Of a DNA stretch of 64,000 bases, positions 8,596 to 17,794 are shown piece after piece. The stretch is from assembly GCF_024171605.1 (NCBI RefSeq), contig NZ_JALKAA010000002.1, positions 310,001 to 374,000 of the forward strand. Direction: 5' to 3'. The stretch comes from Pontibacter sp. HSC-36F09. GTDB taxonomy: Bacteria; Bacteroidota; Bacteroidia; Cytophagales; Hymenobacteraceae. Below the pieces are notes generated by a model. That model made no database searches and was not told where the DNA came from. It saw nothing but the letters and a program-made list of their open reading frames with translations. The stretch's first letter is position 1. Every line of letters starts with the position of its first letter. The position numbers and the translations under genes were made by a program.

Positions 8596-8904
8596 ATGCG
8601 GAAACATAAGCTAACCCCCCGTAAATCTTTGGTAACTCGACAGACCAAAGGTAACACCAAGCCGACCCAACTGCAAATCTTCTACACATTTTTGCAAACT
8701 CAGGTAGCCACCGCATCAATGGTAGCCGCTGCCACGGGCGTACCCCAAAAGAACATCACAAGATTTAAACGCAGGCTGGAGATTGCAGGCCGCTTATGGG
8801 AAGTAACCCGAACCCGCTGCCAACTTACTGGGTGTAGGGCATCATACCTAACCACTGACCCCGCAAAAGCACCAAACTCAACTTTTCAACTTAGCCTGTT
8901 TTAG
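8596..8904 (+). CDS. Small basic protein, possible winged helix
   Basis: A 102-aa very basic protein packed between the AlpA-like gene (3-base gap) and the DUF3987 gene (2-base gap). The middle, QLQIFYTFLQTQVATASMV then GVPQKNITRFKRRLEIAG, reads like a winged helix-turn-helix found in small proteins of Bacteroidota elements, with two later Cys (CQLTGC). It is probably DNA-binding and part of the replication-control cassette. The exact family is not recognised. Confidence 0.75.
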   Translation: MRKHKLTPRKSLVTRQTKGNTKPTQLQIFYTFLQTQVATASMVAAATGVPQKNITRFKRRLEIAGRLWEVTRTRCQLTGCRASYLTTDPAKAPNSTFQLSLF

Positions 8905-8906
8905 CG

Positions 8907-10244
8907 ATGGATAGTTTAAGCAATAATACACCTACATACGGGAGCCAATTCCCTATAAAAGCATTTCCTAAAGAGATACAAAGAATGGTGCATCAACTGC
9001 ATGATGCACTTCAATTCCCTATTGACTACACGGGAGCCGCTATCTTATACGCTACATCAGTTGCCATAGGCAATACCCACAAAGTACAGGTAAAGCACGA
9101 TTGGCACGAAAGCGCAATGATTTACATTGCCCTCGTAGGCCGGCCAGGGCTTAACAAAAGCCACCCCCTAACATGGGCACTTTCACCAATATTTCAGAGA
9201 GATAGCAAGGCGTATAAAGCGTTTCAGCAAGAGTATGATGAGTTTAAGCGACTTGCCAGCTTATCAAAGAAAGAACGGAAAGAACAAGGCGTTGGAGATG
9301 AGCCGCCAAAACCAATCCTGAAAAAGCATTTAGTACAGGATTTTACCCCCGAAGCACTTGTTAAAGTACATCAGCATAACCCCAGGGGGCTAGGTGTCTA
9401 TGCAGATGAGTTGGCCAGTTGGTTTAAGAATTTCGACAGGTACAACAAAGGCAGTGAGGAGCAATTTTGGCTTAGTAACTGGAGCGGAAAGCCTATTGTA
9501 ATTGACCGCAAAGGAGATGAGCCAATTCTAATCAACAGCCCTGCTATTTCAGTTGGCGGTACTATTCAGAATGGTATACTAAATGACTTAGCCAAAGACA
9601 GCCGAAGCCAGAACGGATTTACTGACCGGATCCTATTTGCCATGCCCGATGGGTTAAAAAAGCCTTATCCGAATGATACTGATTTGAAGCCCCAACTAAG
9701 CCAAGAATGGTATTTCTATCTTGCCACCTTGCTTGATTTATCAGCCGCAACAGATGACGAAGGCAACACCATACCCCGTTTATTGCAGTTTACGCCACAG
9801 GCTAAGGAAGTTCTGAAGCGATGGAACTACACTAATACAGACCTAATCAACGGGGCCGAATCGGAGAGTATAGCGGGCTTATACACCAAACTTGAAATGT
9901 ACCTGATCCGGTTATCGCTTATACTCCAGATGCTGAGTTACACGGTTGGAGATAGTGAGCGTGAACACATAGAAGCCGACACGGTAGAGCGGGCCATACT
10001 TCTAATAGAGTACTTCAGGCAGACAGGGCTAAGGGTACACGGCACATTGAATAGCACTGCATACGACAAGCTGAACACCACCCAGCGCAAAGTGTACGAC
10101 CTATTGCCTGACCTATTCACTACAAAGGAGGGGTTAAACATTGCTTACAGTGAGGGCATGCCGGACATCACATTTAAGCGATACCTGCAAAGTGCTGACC
10201 TGTTTACAAAGGAACGCCACGGCCAATACTCTAAGAAATTCTAA
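8907..10244 (+). CDS. DUF3987 replication-type protein
   Basis: A 445-aa protein of the DUF3987 family, common in phages, satellites and integrative elements and usually paired with a primase-like partner, as here. A nucleotide-loop-like GRPGLNKSH lies at about 78-86, and the acidic VYADELASWF (about 160-169) resembles a Walker B. It is probably a helicase-like ATPase that works with the PriCT_2 protein encoded next to start element replication. This is inferred from family and context; the loop differs from a standard Walker A. Confidence 0.85.
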   Translation: MDSLSNNTPTYGSQFPIKAFPKEIQRMVHQLHDALQFPIDYTGAAILYATSVAIGNTHKVQVKHDWHESAMIYIALVGRPGLNKSHPLTWALSPIFQRDSKAYKAFQQEYDEFKRLASLSKKERKEQGVGDEPPKPILKKHLVQDFTPEALVKVHQHNPRGLGVYADELASWFKNFDRYNKGSEEQFWLSNWSGKPIVIDRKGDEPILINSPAISVGGTIQNGILNDLAKDSRSQNGFTDRILFAMPDGLKKPYPNDTDLKPQLSQEWYFYLATLLDLSAATDDEGNTIPRLLQFTPQAKEVLKRWNYTNTDLINGAESESIAGLYTKLEMYLIRLSLILQMLSYTVGDSEREHIEADTVERAILLIEYFRQTGLRVHGTLNSTAYDKLNTTQRKVYDLLPDLFTTKEGLNIAYSEGMPDITFKRYLQSADLFTKERHGQYSKKF

Positions 10245-10251
10245 AAAGTGT

Positions 10252-10323
10252 AGGTATGAGATTTTAGATACTATTGAAACTTTCAATACACATTGTATCA
10301 ATAGTATCAACAATATCATACCT
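10252..10323. repeat. Long two-step inverted repeat between the replication genes
   Basis: Outer arms AGGTATGA (10252-10259) and TCATACCT (10316-10323) and inner arms GATACTATTGA (10267-10277) and TCAATAGTATC (10298-10308) are both perfect. They are separated by symmetric 7-base internal segments, with a 20-base AT-rich loop. It lies directly after the DUF3987 stop and before the primase start. Candidate element origin, single-strand initiation site or regulatory hairpin; no strong T-run follows, so a simple terminator is less likely. Confidence 0.6.
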
Positions 10324-10356
10324 GCACATTTTCCAAAAAATCAACTGAAACGCATT

Positions 10357-11277
10357 ATGGAAAGTGTTTTAAATGTACAGGTATCTTGTTTTGAGAGATG
10401 TTTCATACCCAACGAGCCAAAGGCTATCAACTTGCTTACATGGCTAACTTCTGACAAGTATAAAGAGCAGGTTGCAGCGATACGGAGAGAGCCATGTAAT
10501 GAAGCCCGAAAGAAACTGAAGCGAATATTATTGCCCGTAGTAGCGGCATCAGGTCAATTTACCTATCGTGACGAAAAGTACTTAACACAGCATAGCGGGC
10601 TATTGCAGTTTGACATAGACCAAAAAGAAAACCTGCATCTAACTAATCTTGCTGAAGCCCGCCAACTATTATCTAAGCTGCCATACGTTGCCTATTGCGG
10701 AATCAGTGTGAGTGGCCAGGGCATTTGGGGCTTAGTCCGAATAAGTGATACAAGCCTGCACAGTGAGCATTTTGAGTATCTGTTCAAGGTATTAAGTGAA
10801 ATGGGTTTGAAGCTCGACAGAGGGCCGCAAAACGTAGCGAGCGCACGGTATTACAGCTATGACCCAGACGCTTACTTTAACCATCAGGCCGAACCGATGC
10901 AGGGCTTTATCCAAGCACCCAAAGAAGAATACTATGCTACCAGAACAGCCAGCCCGACAGATGACCAGGCAAAAGTAGAAGCCTGTATTAATGAGATAAT
11001 CAGGCAACGCATAGATATTACCAGTTCCTATCATAAAGATTGGCTGCCTATAGGCTGCAATTTCGCCAGCACATTTGGCAAGAGCGGGCGCATCTACTTT
11101 CATCGGGTTAGCCAGTTCCATACAGGTTACAGCAAACGGGAAACGAATAAACAGTATGACCGCTGTCTAAAGATTAGCAAAGGAGCCGCAACACTGGGAA
11201 CATTCATGAAGCGATGTGCTGAAAACGGCATCAACTATACCGACCTGCTGACAGGCACACAGCAAGACAAAGTTTAA
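10357..11277 (+). CDS. BT4734-like / PriCT_2 primase-type protein
   Basis: A 306-aa protein. The N-terminal part (about 60-190, with HSGLLQFDIDQKENL and YCGISVSGQGIWGLVRI) matches the BT4734-like (VirE N-terminal) domain of Bacteroidota elements. The C-terminal part (about 215-300, with WLPIGCNFASTFGKSGRIYF) matches the PriCT_2 primase-associated domain. Together with the DUF3987 protein it forms the element's replication module. The open frame extends back to 10141, but that would overlap the DUF3987 gene and cross the hairpin at 10252-10323, so I start at ATG 10357. Confidence 0.82.
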   Translation: MESVLNVQVSCFERCFIPNEPKAINLLTWLTSDKYKEQVAAIRREPCNEARKKLKRILLPVVAASGQFTYRDEKYLTQHSGLLQFDIDQKENLHLTNLAEARQLLSKLPYVAYCGISVSGQGIWGLVRISDTSLHSEHFEYLFKVLSEMGLKLDRGPQNVASARYYSYDPDAYFNHQAEPMQGFIQAPKEEYYATRTASPTDDQAKVEACINEIIRQRIDITSSYHKDWLPIGCNFASTFGKSGRIYFHRVSQFHTGYSKRETNKQYDRCLKISKGAATLGTFMKRCAENGINYTDLLTGTQQDKV

Positions 11278-11304
11278 ACCATTACATCTAACAGGAAGGA
11301 AAAC

Positions 11305-12012
11305 ATGAAACCTACTAAGAAGAGTTTACAAAAGTTTACAGAAACAGAAGCCAAGATTAGCAAATTAATGGCGTTGGAATCCTTGTCTTATGACGATTTA
11401 GAGATACTGAATGATGATGAGCGAAAGCAATTCGGTAAGATGCTGACTGATATTTTTAACAGCCTGCAAGGTCATGAGCTTGACAAGTTCTATAATAAGA
11501 TTAAGCCTATAATGGCGAAGGAAACCAAGAATAGTATTTGGGATTCAAACCACAACCGGATAACCTACGGCATGTCTAAGCTAATGCAGGATTTCGGGCG
11601 CATGCCCACTAAAGATGAGTTGGCGAATGAAACAGGGCTAAGCCGCCAAACGATTCACAAGCATCTGAAAGACTACGCCAACCACCCGTTGTATCTGGAG
11701 CATACTGACCAGTTTAAGTTTATGGTAGATAAGGTATTGGCTAAGATGTTCCACTATGCAGTTAATGGAGATGTTTCAGCGGCAAAGCTATTCCTAACCG
11801 TAGTGAACCCACCAACGGCTAAAGTAAACGGTAAAACGCTAATACAGACCCAAAACAACTACATACAGATTAACGGAACAGTGTTGAGCCAGGAAACATT
11901 GCAGCAACTTAGCCCCGAACAGCTAAACAATTTGGAAGCGATGTTGAAAACGGCACTACCTGAAGCAACACAGAATCAATCGCACCCAGGGGGGAGGGAT
12001 ATTAAGTCCTGA
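11305..12012 (+). CDS. HTH protein, possible phage-packaging-related
   Basis: A 235-aa protein. Residues about 85-130 hold a helix-turn-helix (RMPTKDELANETGLSRQTIH). The C-terminal half has NGDVSAAKLFLTVVNP, then a Gln/Asn-rich strand (TQNNYIQINGT) and a helical tail. This order resembles HTH proteins encoded near terminase genes in phages, some annotated as terminase small subunits, so it may bind DNA for packaging together with the product of the next gene. That role is inference. An AAGGAAGGAAAAC-type purine stretch precedes the ATG. Confidence 0.7.
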   Translation: MKPTKKSLQKFTETEAKISKLMALESLSYDDLEILNDDERKQFGKMLTDIFNSLQGHELDKFYNKIKPIMAKETKNSIWDSNHNRITYGMSKLMQDFGRMPTKDELANETGLSRQTIHKHLKDYANHPLYLEHTDQFKFMVDKVLAKMFHYAVNGDVSAAKLFLTVVNPPTAKVNGKTLIQTQNNYIQINGTVLSQETLQQLSPEQLNNLEAMLKTALPEATQNQSHPGGRDIKS

Positions 12013-12129
12013 AACTTACCCCTATACCGCTGACCCCCACACTTTCTATGCTGCCAAAATTCATAGCAGCCCTTTAAATGGGGAAAAGGTATCAGGAACA
12101 CTTTTATAAAGTACTTTAAATATCCGATT

Positions 12130-12624
12130 ATGGGACGTTATAGAACAGATTCAAAGGAAAAAGCCTTAAAAGGTACACTGAGAAAAAGCAGGGAGCTAAA
12201 AGCACCTACTACATCAACAACATTTGACCAAGCACCGGAGCCACCCAAAGATTTACCTGCTTATGCTCAGGAGGTGTGGCGCATCACTGCAAAGGAGCTA
12301 CAGGAACAGAAGATTTTGACCGTTGTAGATCTGCCATTGTTCAAAAGCTATTGCTTCTGTTTACACATGATGAAAGAAGCTCAGGAGTATTTAGAGAAAG
12401 AAGGTTTAGTTATCACACAGGTAAACACCAAAGGCCAGCAATACCAGGCAAAGAGCCCGTATGTTTCAATCCTGAATGACGCAACATCACAGGCGAACAG
12501 ATTAGGAGCTGCTTTTGGTTTAAATCCACTGAGTAGGCAAAAGCTGAACATCAAGCAAAAGCCCGACCCTAACAACCCATTTGCGGAACTGGATAACTAC
12601 ATGAATGCTTGGGAAGAAATGTAA
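12130..12624 (+). CDS. terS: P27-family terminase small subunit
   Basis: A 164-aa protein with the P27 terminase-small layout: a basic N-terminus with APEPPKDLPAYAQEVWR (about 36-52), a central L-x-x-x-D-x-x-L helix (TVVDLPLFKSYCF) and a C-terminal part with KSPYVSILNDA and FGLNPLSRQKL (about 109-137). TerS selects the DNA to be packaged into a capsid. No large terminase, portal or capsid gene follows, so the element must rely on another phage to package it. A lone TerS beside int, AlpA and a primase is the defining mark of phage-inducible chromosomal islands. Confidence 0.85.
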   Translation: MGRYRTDSKEKALKGTLRKSRELKAPTTSTTFDQAPEPPKDLPAYAQEVWRITAKELQEQKILTVVDLPLFKSYCFCLHMMKEAQEYLEKEGLVITQVNTKGQQYQAKSPYVSILNDATSQANRLGAAFGLNPLSRQKLNIKQKPDPNNPFAELDNYMNAWEEM

Positions 12625-12832
12625 GTTTGTAATTACCCGTTATTTCTTTCATACTCTCTTCTTAATTTCTGATACTCGTATTGCCAGCTTGTTACCCGTG
12701 TAAAACTCAATACAGATACTACCTTTATGTAGAAGAGAAATTTACGCATAGTCATTAAGGTAATTATTGGTAAAACCAATTGACTTAGGGTTAGTGTTTA
12801 TACTCTCAGATAGGAGTAATACGATAAATCAA

Positions 12833-13192
12833 ATGGATAAATTCAAACTTAGGGAATACCTGCAAAGCAATACCGCCAGACTATTTATGATTGGCGGTAT
12901 TGCATCAGATGATTTATACCCACAGAAGAAGATTATAAAGCAGGCAATGCAGGGCAGGCCTATTGAGTTTGTGTATGAAGGCCCAACCAGAAGAGTTAAA
13001 CCCTACCAGGCTAAACTATGGGTTAGTGCAGCCCCTACCGTAGGCAGCTACGTTGGTTTCGGGTATACGAATTATCTTGACCCAACCAGTCGTAATGGAT
13101 TGGAAGCAATGGATTCTTTTGAATCAGCATGTAAGGCTTATGAAATGGAATTTGGGTACTATCCTGAAAATATTCTTTTAGTAAGGGTATAA
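12833..13192 (+). CDS. Element cargo protein of unknown function (119 aa)
   Basis: I do not recognise this small soluble protein. It has no signal peptide, and contains FMIGGIASDDLYPQKK and a Gly/Tyr-rich central stretch (VGSYVGFGYTNYLD). The frame runs back to 12767, but the upstream residues cross an AT-rich intergenic-like region; ATG 12833 gives a natural start (MDKFKLREYL). It lies 208 bases after terS in the position where satellites carry accessory genes. Confidence 0.55.
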   Translation: MDKFKLREYLQSNTARLFMIGGIASDDLYPQKKIIKQAMQGRPIEFVYEGPTRRVKPYQAKLWVSAAPTVGSYVGFGYTNYLDPTSRNGLEAMDSFESACKAYEMEFGYYPENILLVRV

Positions 13193-13239
13193 TTAGACTA
13201 TTGATTTTCTGTGTGGCTATAACTTGCAACAATAAAAAG

Positions 13240-13267
13240 GCCACAAAGCATTCCGACGCTTTGTGGC
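13240..13267 (-). terminator. Terminator of the secreted cargo gene
   Basis: A perfect 10-bp stem with an 8-base loop is followed on the minus strand by a T-run (AAAAA on plus just before 13239). It ends the gene at 13295-13813. Confidence 0.75.
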
Positions 13268-13294
13268 TAATAATGGATAGAAGATACAACTGTA

Positions 13295-13813
13295 TTATTT
13301 TGTATCGCTAACACATTTAAAATTTAATTGAATTTTCTCTGCACTTTTGTCTTTTATTTCATTTGAAGTAGTGTTAAGTGCATACTTCGCTATTTTCTTA
13401 TTAAGAAAATATTCTTTGTTTTCCTCATTTATCAGCATCATTCCTGTAAGCCAATAACTACTTCCAGATGAATATTTGCAATCTATTTCGGCTATTTCAT
13501 CTTTATAAATAGTACCATCATCAAACTTAATGTACACGCCTTTTGAACCATAAACAGGTCTGCTAGTAGAAATACTGAATATGGCGACTAGAGTCTCAGT
13601 ACTGTCTTTTATTGTTTTCCCAATCATAACGTACCCAGCTCCATTCATAACAGCACTAGAGGCAATAGTAACTTCATTGGTAAATTCATTAACCTGACGT
13701 TTAGTGTCTTTGCAAGGGCCGGTTTTATTTGAGTTACTAATATTGTACATGGGATCCTGTGCAAAAGCAGTGCAGCTTACACAAATCAATAGGAGAGCTA
13801 AAAGTTGTTTCAT
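13295..13813 (-). CDS. Secreted protein of unknown function (element cargo)
   Basis: A 172-aa protein with a clear signal peptide (MKQLLALLLICVSCTAFAQ, cleavage near 19-20). The mature part is mostly beta with three Cys residues (about 33, 111 and 168), and YVMIGKTIKDSTETLVAIF and YIKFDDGTIYKDE look like strands of a small beta domain. The family is not recognised. It is the only minus-strand gene of the element, has its own terminator and an AT-rich upstream region, and lies next to attR. This is where satellite islands carry host-benefit or virulence-type cargo. Confidence 0.65.
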   Translation of the reverse strand: MKQLLALLLICVSCTAFAQDPMYNISNSNKTGPCKDTKRQVNEFTNEVTIASSAVMNGAGYVMIGKTIKDSTETLVAIFSISTSRPVYGSKGVYIKFDDGTIYKDEIAEIDCKYSSGSSYWLTGMMLINEENKEYFLNKKIAKYALNTTSNEIKDKSAEKIQLNFKCVSDTK

Positions 13814-13933
13814 AATAGATTTATTTGTTTTTATAAATATACAATAAATAAATTATAATAAACTATTAATTTCGACTGGCTTAAATTGCTGTTTTATTAA
13901 GCAGTATAGTAGTGTCAATTCCAGAACTGTAAG

Positions 13934-14082
<149 letters not shown>

Positions 14083-14143
14083 GTTTGAGTGTCACAAAAT
14101 TAGAACAAATTTTGAATATGCAAAAGCTGAAGCGCTAGTTTTT

Positions 14144-14187
14144 GTAAATAAAAAAGGCGGGACATTTGTCCCGCCTTTTTTATTTAC
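14144..14187. terminator. Strong terminator of the first Oar-like receptor
   Basis: A long perfect inverted repeat centred on 14165: GTAAATAAAAAAGGCGGGAC on the left and its complement ending at 14187, with A- and T-runs on both sides. It serves the minus-strand receptor gene ending at 14204. Confidence 0.85.
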
Positions 14188-14203
14188 AATGGTTGGATAC
14201 TTC

Positions 14204-17200
14204 TTAATTGAAGATGTAACGCAGACCAATTTGAGCATACCATGTAGTTGAAAGTGTTGTTACGTCTCTGAAAGGTTCTGTAGGAAGCACAGTTTTTCCG
14301 TTCTCTGTAACAGTTCTCATCTGGAAAGTAGGTACACCATCAGCACTGATAGGAGCGTCTTTAGTGTTGGTCACCAAAATGCTCTGCGCATTGTTGAACG
14401 CTGTGCTGATACCCCAGTTAGAGTTGATCAGGTTACCAATGTTCATCACGTCAGCGCTTATTTGAAGCGTGTTACGCTTACCACCGATGTTGGTGTAGAT
14501 GTCCTGTAGCAATCTGAAGTCGAAACGGTTCAACCAAGGCATCAGGGCACCATTACGCTCAGCATACTGGCCGCGTCTTGTGCTCAGGTAGTCATCGTTG
14601 TTGATGAAGTTGTTGAACGCTTCACGCTGCTGAGCCGCAGTGAATACTACGGTGCCTTTATCAACAATATCAACGAAGTTCAGGTTGTTAACATCATTTG
14701 GTACATACAGCAGGTCGGCGTTAATACCATCTTTGTTAATGTCACCATTGTAGGTATAAGAGAAACGTCCCTGATGTGAACCGTTGTAGAACAATGATAC
14801 AGTAGTGGCCAGGCTATTGAAGTAGTTTACTTTGTAAGATAAGCTACCTACCACGTTATGAGGCACTGCATACTGAGAGTTGTAAAGGATCTGCTCGTTC
14901 GGGCCGTTTACAGACGGGCTGCCTAACCATGCAGAAGAGGCATTTGATCCTGGGTTACTAGATACTTCAGTAGCGTAAGTATAGGTATAGTAAAGTGAAC
15001 CAAACAAACCATTACGAGACGGAAGAGAAAGACCTACTGTGCTGCTGAAAGATTCGCCTTTCTCAGAAGTATTAGTCAGCACTACAGCAGTGTTAGCGTT
15101 AACAGCTTCATTGTATTTTGTGCTGTTTGCACCTGCAGGATAGTATCCTCTGTTGTCGTTCTCACCCTCACCGCCATAGTTCAGCGTTATAGGAGCATTT
15201 GCTCTGTTGGCACCAAACTGGTAAGCTGCATTCACGTCTTTTGTGTAGATAACGTCAGCAGTAGCTACCAGCGGCGTTCCAGGGATCGTGTAGTCAGCAC
15301 CAACGCTCGTTCTCCATACCTTAGGCATTCTGAACTCGTTATCAACTAAGGCGAAGCTTGTAGGAACGCCAGCTCTTGGGTTCTTGATAAACACGTTCTG
15401 AGCACTTGCCGGCGTGTTGTTCAACCAGTAGTATTGTTCCGGTTGGAAACGGATGTCGCCAATCCAACCTGCAACTGATGCATAGCTGTTAGGTTCTACG
15501 TTGTTCTGGATTACACCAGAGTTCGAAGGCATGTTTGTCAACCACACGAAAGGAACACGGCCGTTGAACAGACCAGTACCACCACGCAGCTGCAAAGAAC
15601 CATCACCGAAGGCATCAAAGTTGAAGCCGATACGTGGAGCCAGCATAATTCTGGATTTTGGCCATTCGCTGGTCGTGTACTTTTTGTCGCCACCTTCAGG
15701 AGATCTCAGCGTAAGTTCATCAATGGATTGGTTGGCAGTCAGGTCGTTCATGTAAACAGGCATGTCTGCACGCAAACCTAATGTCAGGTCCAGTCTGTCA
15801 GTAGCAGCAAACTTATCCTGGATGTAAGCGCCTGCTGTACCCAATACGATTGGAGCATAAGGATCCTGTCCCTCGTAAGGGTAAGTCAGACCGAACATGA
15901 TTGGGGCCACTTCATTTGGAGTACCTGTTGTCAGGAAGTCTTCAACAGAGTTATAACGGTAGTAAGAAGTACCCAAACGGATGTACTGGTTACCAAACTT
16001 CTGTGACTCAAATGTAGCACCACCAGTTATTGTGTGCTTGCCTGCTAGGTAGGTCAGGTTGTTTGTGATGCTGTAGTTGTTATTCAGTACGTCGTTTCCA
16101 AACGTAAACAACTCATAGCCAAATGTCATGTAGTTGGTGCCACCATTCCAGATATCAACCATTGGGAAGATCTCACTTGGAGATTTACGCGTATCCTGGA
16201 TGCGGCTATACGTTGCCAGTAACTGGTTAGAAAGACGGGAAGAGAAGGTGCTGTTCAATTCAGCAGAAGCTGAACGTACAATGTTCTCTGTATCGTACAT
16301 GGTTTTAGCAAAAGCCATAGACTGATCGCTCACACGGTTCACAGTAGAACGTGGGCTTGGGCCTGAGCTGCCATTCACCAAAGAACCAGCTTCACCTTTC
16401 ACCTGGTTGTAACGAACAGCCAGTTTGTGATTGTCGTTGATGTTCCAGTCAATACGAGCCAGTAAGTTGGTGCTCTTAGTGCCATTATCATTAGCGTAGC
16501 CTTCGTAAGCGCCTGGGTCATAACCCCATGTGTTGATCAGGTGGTTACGCACCGCTTCAAGGTCAGATCTTTTAGTTCTGGCAATGTTCTGGTCAGGGTT
16601 AGCTATACCATCACCAGAGGCTTTCCAAAGGTTTACGGCAAATGGGTTAGTGCCTTTTTCCTCGATGTTCTCAGCATTTACGAAGAAGAATAGTTTATTC
16701 TTGATAATCGGACCACCTAAACGGAAACCTAAAGTACGGCTTGATGTTTCGTTGCCCTGATCAAGTTTTTCGCCATTTACTCTTCTGCCATTCATGTCCT
16801 GGTTACGGTAGAAACCATATACTGAACCAGAGAACTCGTTGTTACCGCTACGGGTAACGGCGTTAATGCCTGCACCGGTAAAGCCTGACTGACGAACGTC
16901 GAAAGGAGCAATGTTTACTTGTACCTGCTCGATCGCGTCGATAGAAATAGGCTGCGAACGACCTCCAGGAAGTGGGTTGGAGTTTAAGCCGAAGCCGTTG
17001 TTAAAGTTTGCACCGTCAATCTGAACATTGTTAAAACGACCATCACGACCTGCAAAGCCATTACCGTTAGCCTGTGGTGTAAGACGGGTGAAGTCTGTAA
17101 GGCTTCGTGTTACTGTAGGCAGCGTAGCAATCTGCTCAGTGCTTACGTTAGTCGCAGCGCCAGTTCTCTGGGCGTTGAATACGGAAGACTGGTCAGCTGT

Positions 17201-17557
17201 CACCATCACTTCCGATAACTGAGTACCACCGTCAGAAAGGGTAGCATCCAGCACGTAAGGGCGGCCAAGCTGCAAAGTGATGTTTGTGAAAGACATAGGC
17301 TGGTATCCTATGTAGCTTACTTCGATGGTGTAAGGACCACCGATACGGGTGTTGGCGATGTTAAAGCGACCTTCTGTATTGGTCACTGCGCCATACGTGG
17401 TGCCCGAGGGCTGGTGTGTTGCTCTTACGGTTGCCCCGATCAAAGCTTCACCTTTCGAATCCTTCACGGATCCACTCACGCTACTTGTAGTTACCTGGGC
17501 GTGTATAGTAACCACGCACAGCAACATAAGCAGTGTTGATAGTAATAACTTTTTCAT
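14204..17557 (-). CDS. Oar-like TonB-dependent outer-membrane receptor 1
   Basis: A 1117-aa outer-membrane protein. It has a signal peptide (MKKLLLSTLLMLLCVVTIHA), a carboxypeptidase-regulatory-like beta domain (about 20-105, including VSGSVKDSKGEALIGATV), a plug domain (about 115-240, with APFDVRQSGFTGAGINAVTR) and a long beta-barrel ending in the aromatic-terminated strand WYAQIGLRYIFN. It belongs to the Oar/OmpA-related receptor class, not the SusC class; no SusD gene is present. The ligand is unknown. The frame begins 18 codons earlier, but ATG 17557 starts the signal peptide and lies 25 bases after a perfect TTG-N19-TAATTTTG promoter. It has a tandem paralogue next to it. Confidence 0.9.
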   Translation of the reverse strand: MKKLLLSTLLMLLCVVTIHAQVTTSSVSGSVKDSKGEALIGATVRATHQPSGTTYGAVTNTEGRFNIANTRIGGPYTIEVSYIGYQPMSFTNITLQLGRPYVLDATLSDGGTQLSEVMVTADQSSVFNAQRTGAATNVSTEQIATLPTVTRSLTDFTRLTPQANGNGFAGRDGRFNNVQIDGANFNNGFGLNSNPLPGGRSQPISIDAIEQVQVNIAPFDVRQSGFTGAGINAVTRSGNNEFSGSVYGFYRNQDMNGRRVNGEKLDQGNETSSRTLGFRLGGPIIKNKLFFFVNAENIEEKGTNPFAVNLWKASGDGIANPDQNIARTKRSDLEAVRNHLINTWGYDPGAYEGYANDNGTKSTNLLARIDWNINDNHKLAVRYNQVKGEAGSLVNGSSGPSPRSTVNRVSDQSMAFAKTMYDTENIVRSASAELNSTFSSRLSNQLLATYSRIQDTRKSPSEIFPMVDIWNGGTNYMTFGYELFTFGNDVLNNNYSITNNLTYLAGKHTITGGATFESQKFGNQYIRLGTSYYRYNSVEDFLTTGTPNEVAPIMFGLTYPYEGQDPYAPIVLGTAGAYIQDKFAATDRLDLTLGLRADMPVYMNDLTANQSIDELTLRSPEGGDKKYTTSEWPKSRIMLAPRIGFNFDAFGDGSLQLRGGTGLFNGRVPFVWLTNMPSNSGVIQNNVEPNSYASVAGWIGDIRFQPEQYYWLNNTPASAQNVFIKNPRAGVPTSFALVDNEFRMPKVWRTSVGADYTIPGTPLVATADVIYTKDVNAAYQFGANRANAPITLNYGGEGENDNRGYYPAGANSTKYNEAVNANTAVVLTNTSEKGESFSSTVGLSLPSRNGLFGSLYYTYTYATEVSSNPGSNASSAWLGSPSVNGPNEQILYNSQYAVPHNVVGSLSYKVNYFNSLATTVSLFYNGSHQGRFSYTYNGDINKDGINADLLYVPNDVNNLNFVDIVDKGTVVFTAAQQREAFNNFINNDDYLSTRRGQYAERNGALMPWLNRFDFRLLQDIYTNIGGKRNTLQISADVMNIGNLINSNWGISTAFNNAQSILVTNTKDAPISADGVPTFQMRTVTENGKTVLPTEPFRDVTTLSTTWYAQIGLRYIFN

Positions 17558-17581
17558 AAAAGATTGATTGATTTTTGCTCG

Positions 17582-17611
17582 CAAAATTAGAGGGTATATT
17601 TCGAAATGCAA
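17582..17611 (-). promoter_or_regulatory. Bacteroidota-type promoter of Oar-like receptor 1
   Basis: On the minus strand TTG (17609-17611), 19 bases and TAATTTTG (17582-17589) match the -33/-7 consensus of Bacteroidota sigma-A promoters. The -7 box ends 24 bases before the ATG at 17557, supporting that start. Confidence 0.7.
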
Positions 17612-17712
17612 CTACTTACAGATTAAATTATTATTAATAAAATGTCTTATGTTATTTGCTTTTTAGCACCAATAATTTATTGTAATTTGCAAACGTGCTA
17701 TTAGTCTTAAAC

Positions 17713-17772
17713 ACTGATTGCCAAAAGGAAAGGCGGAGCTGTATGGCCCCGCCTTTCCTTTTGGCAATCAGT
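17713..17772 (-). terminator. 24-bp perfect hairpin after the second Oar-like receptor
   Basis: Arms 17713-17736 and 17749-17772 are perfect complements with a 12-base loop. It lies downstream of the minus-strand gene ending at 17795. The T-rich part is inside the stem and not after it, so it may act as terminator plus mRNA-end stabiliser. Confidence 0.7.
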
Positions 17773-17794
17773 TAAGATAGTACCCAGTTTACTT

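Noticed and set aside
10141..10356. N-terminal extension of the primase-like gene
   Set aside because: Would overlap the DUF3987 gene by 100 bases and read through the inverted repeat.
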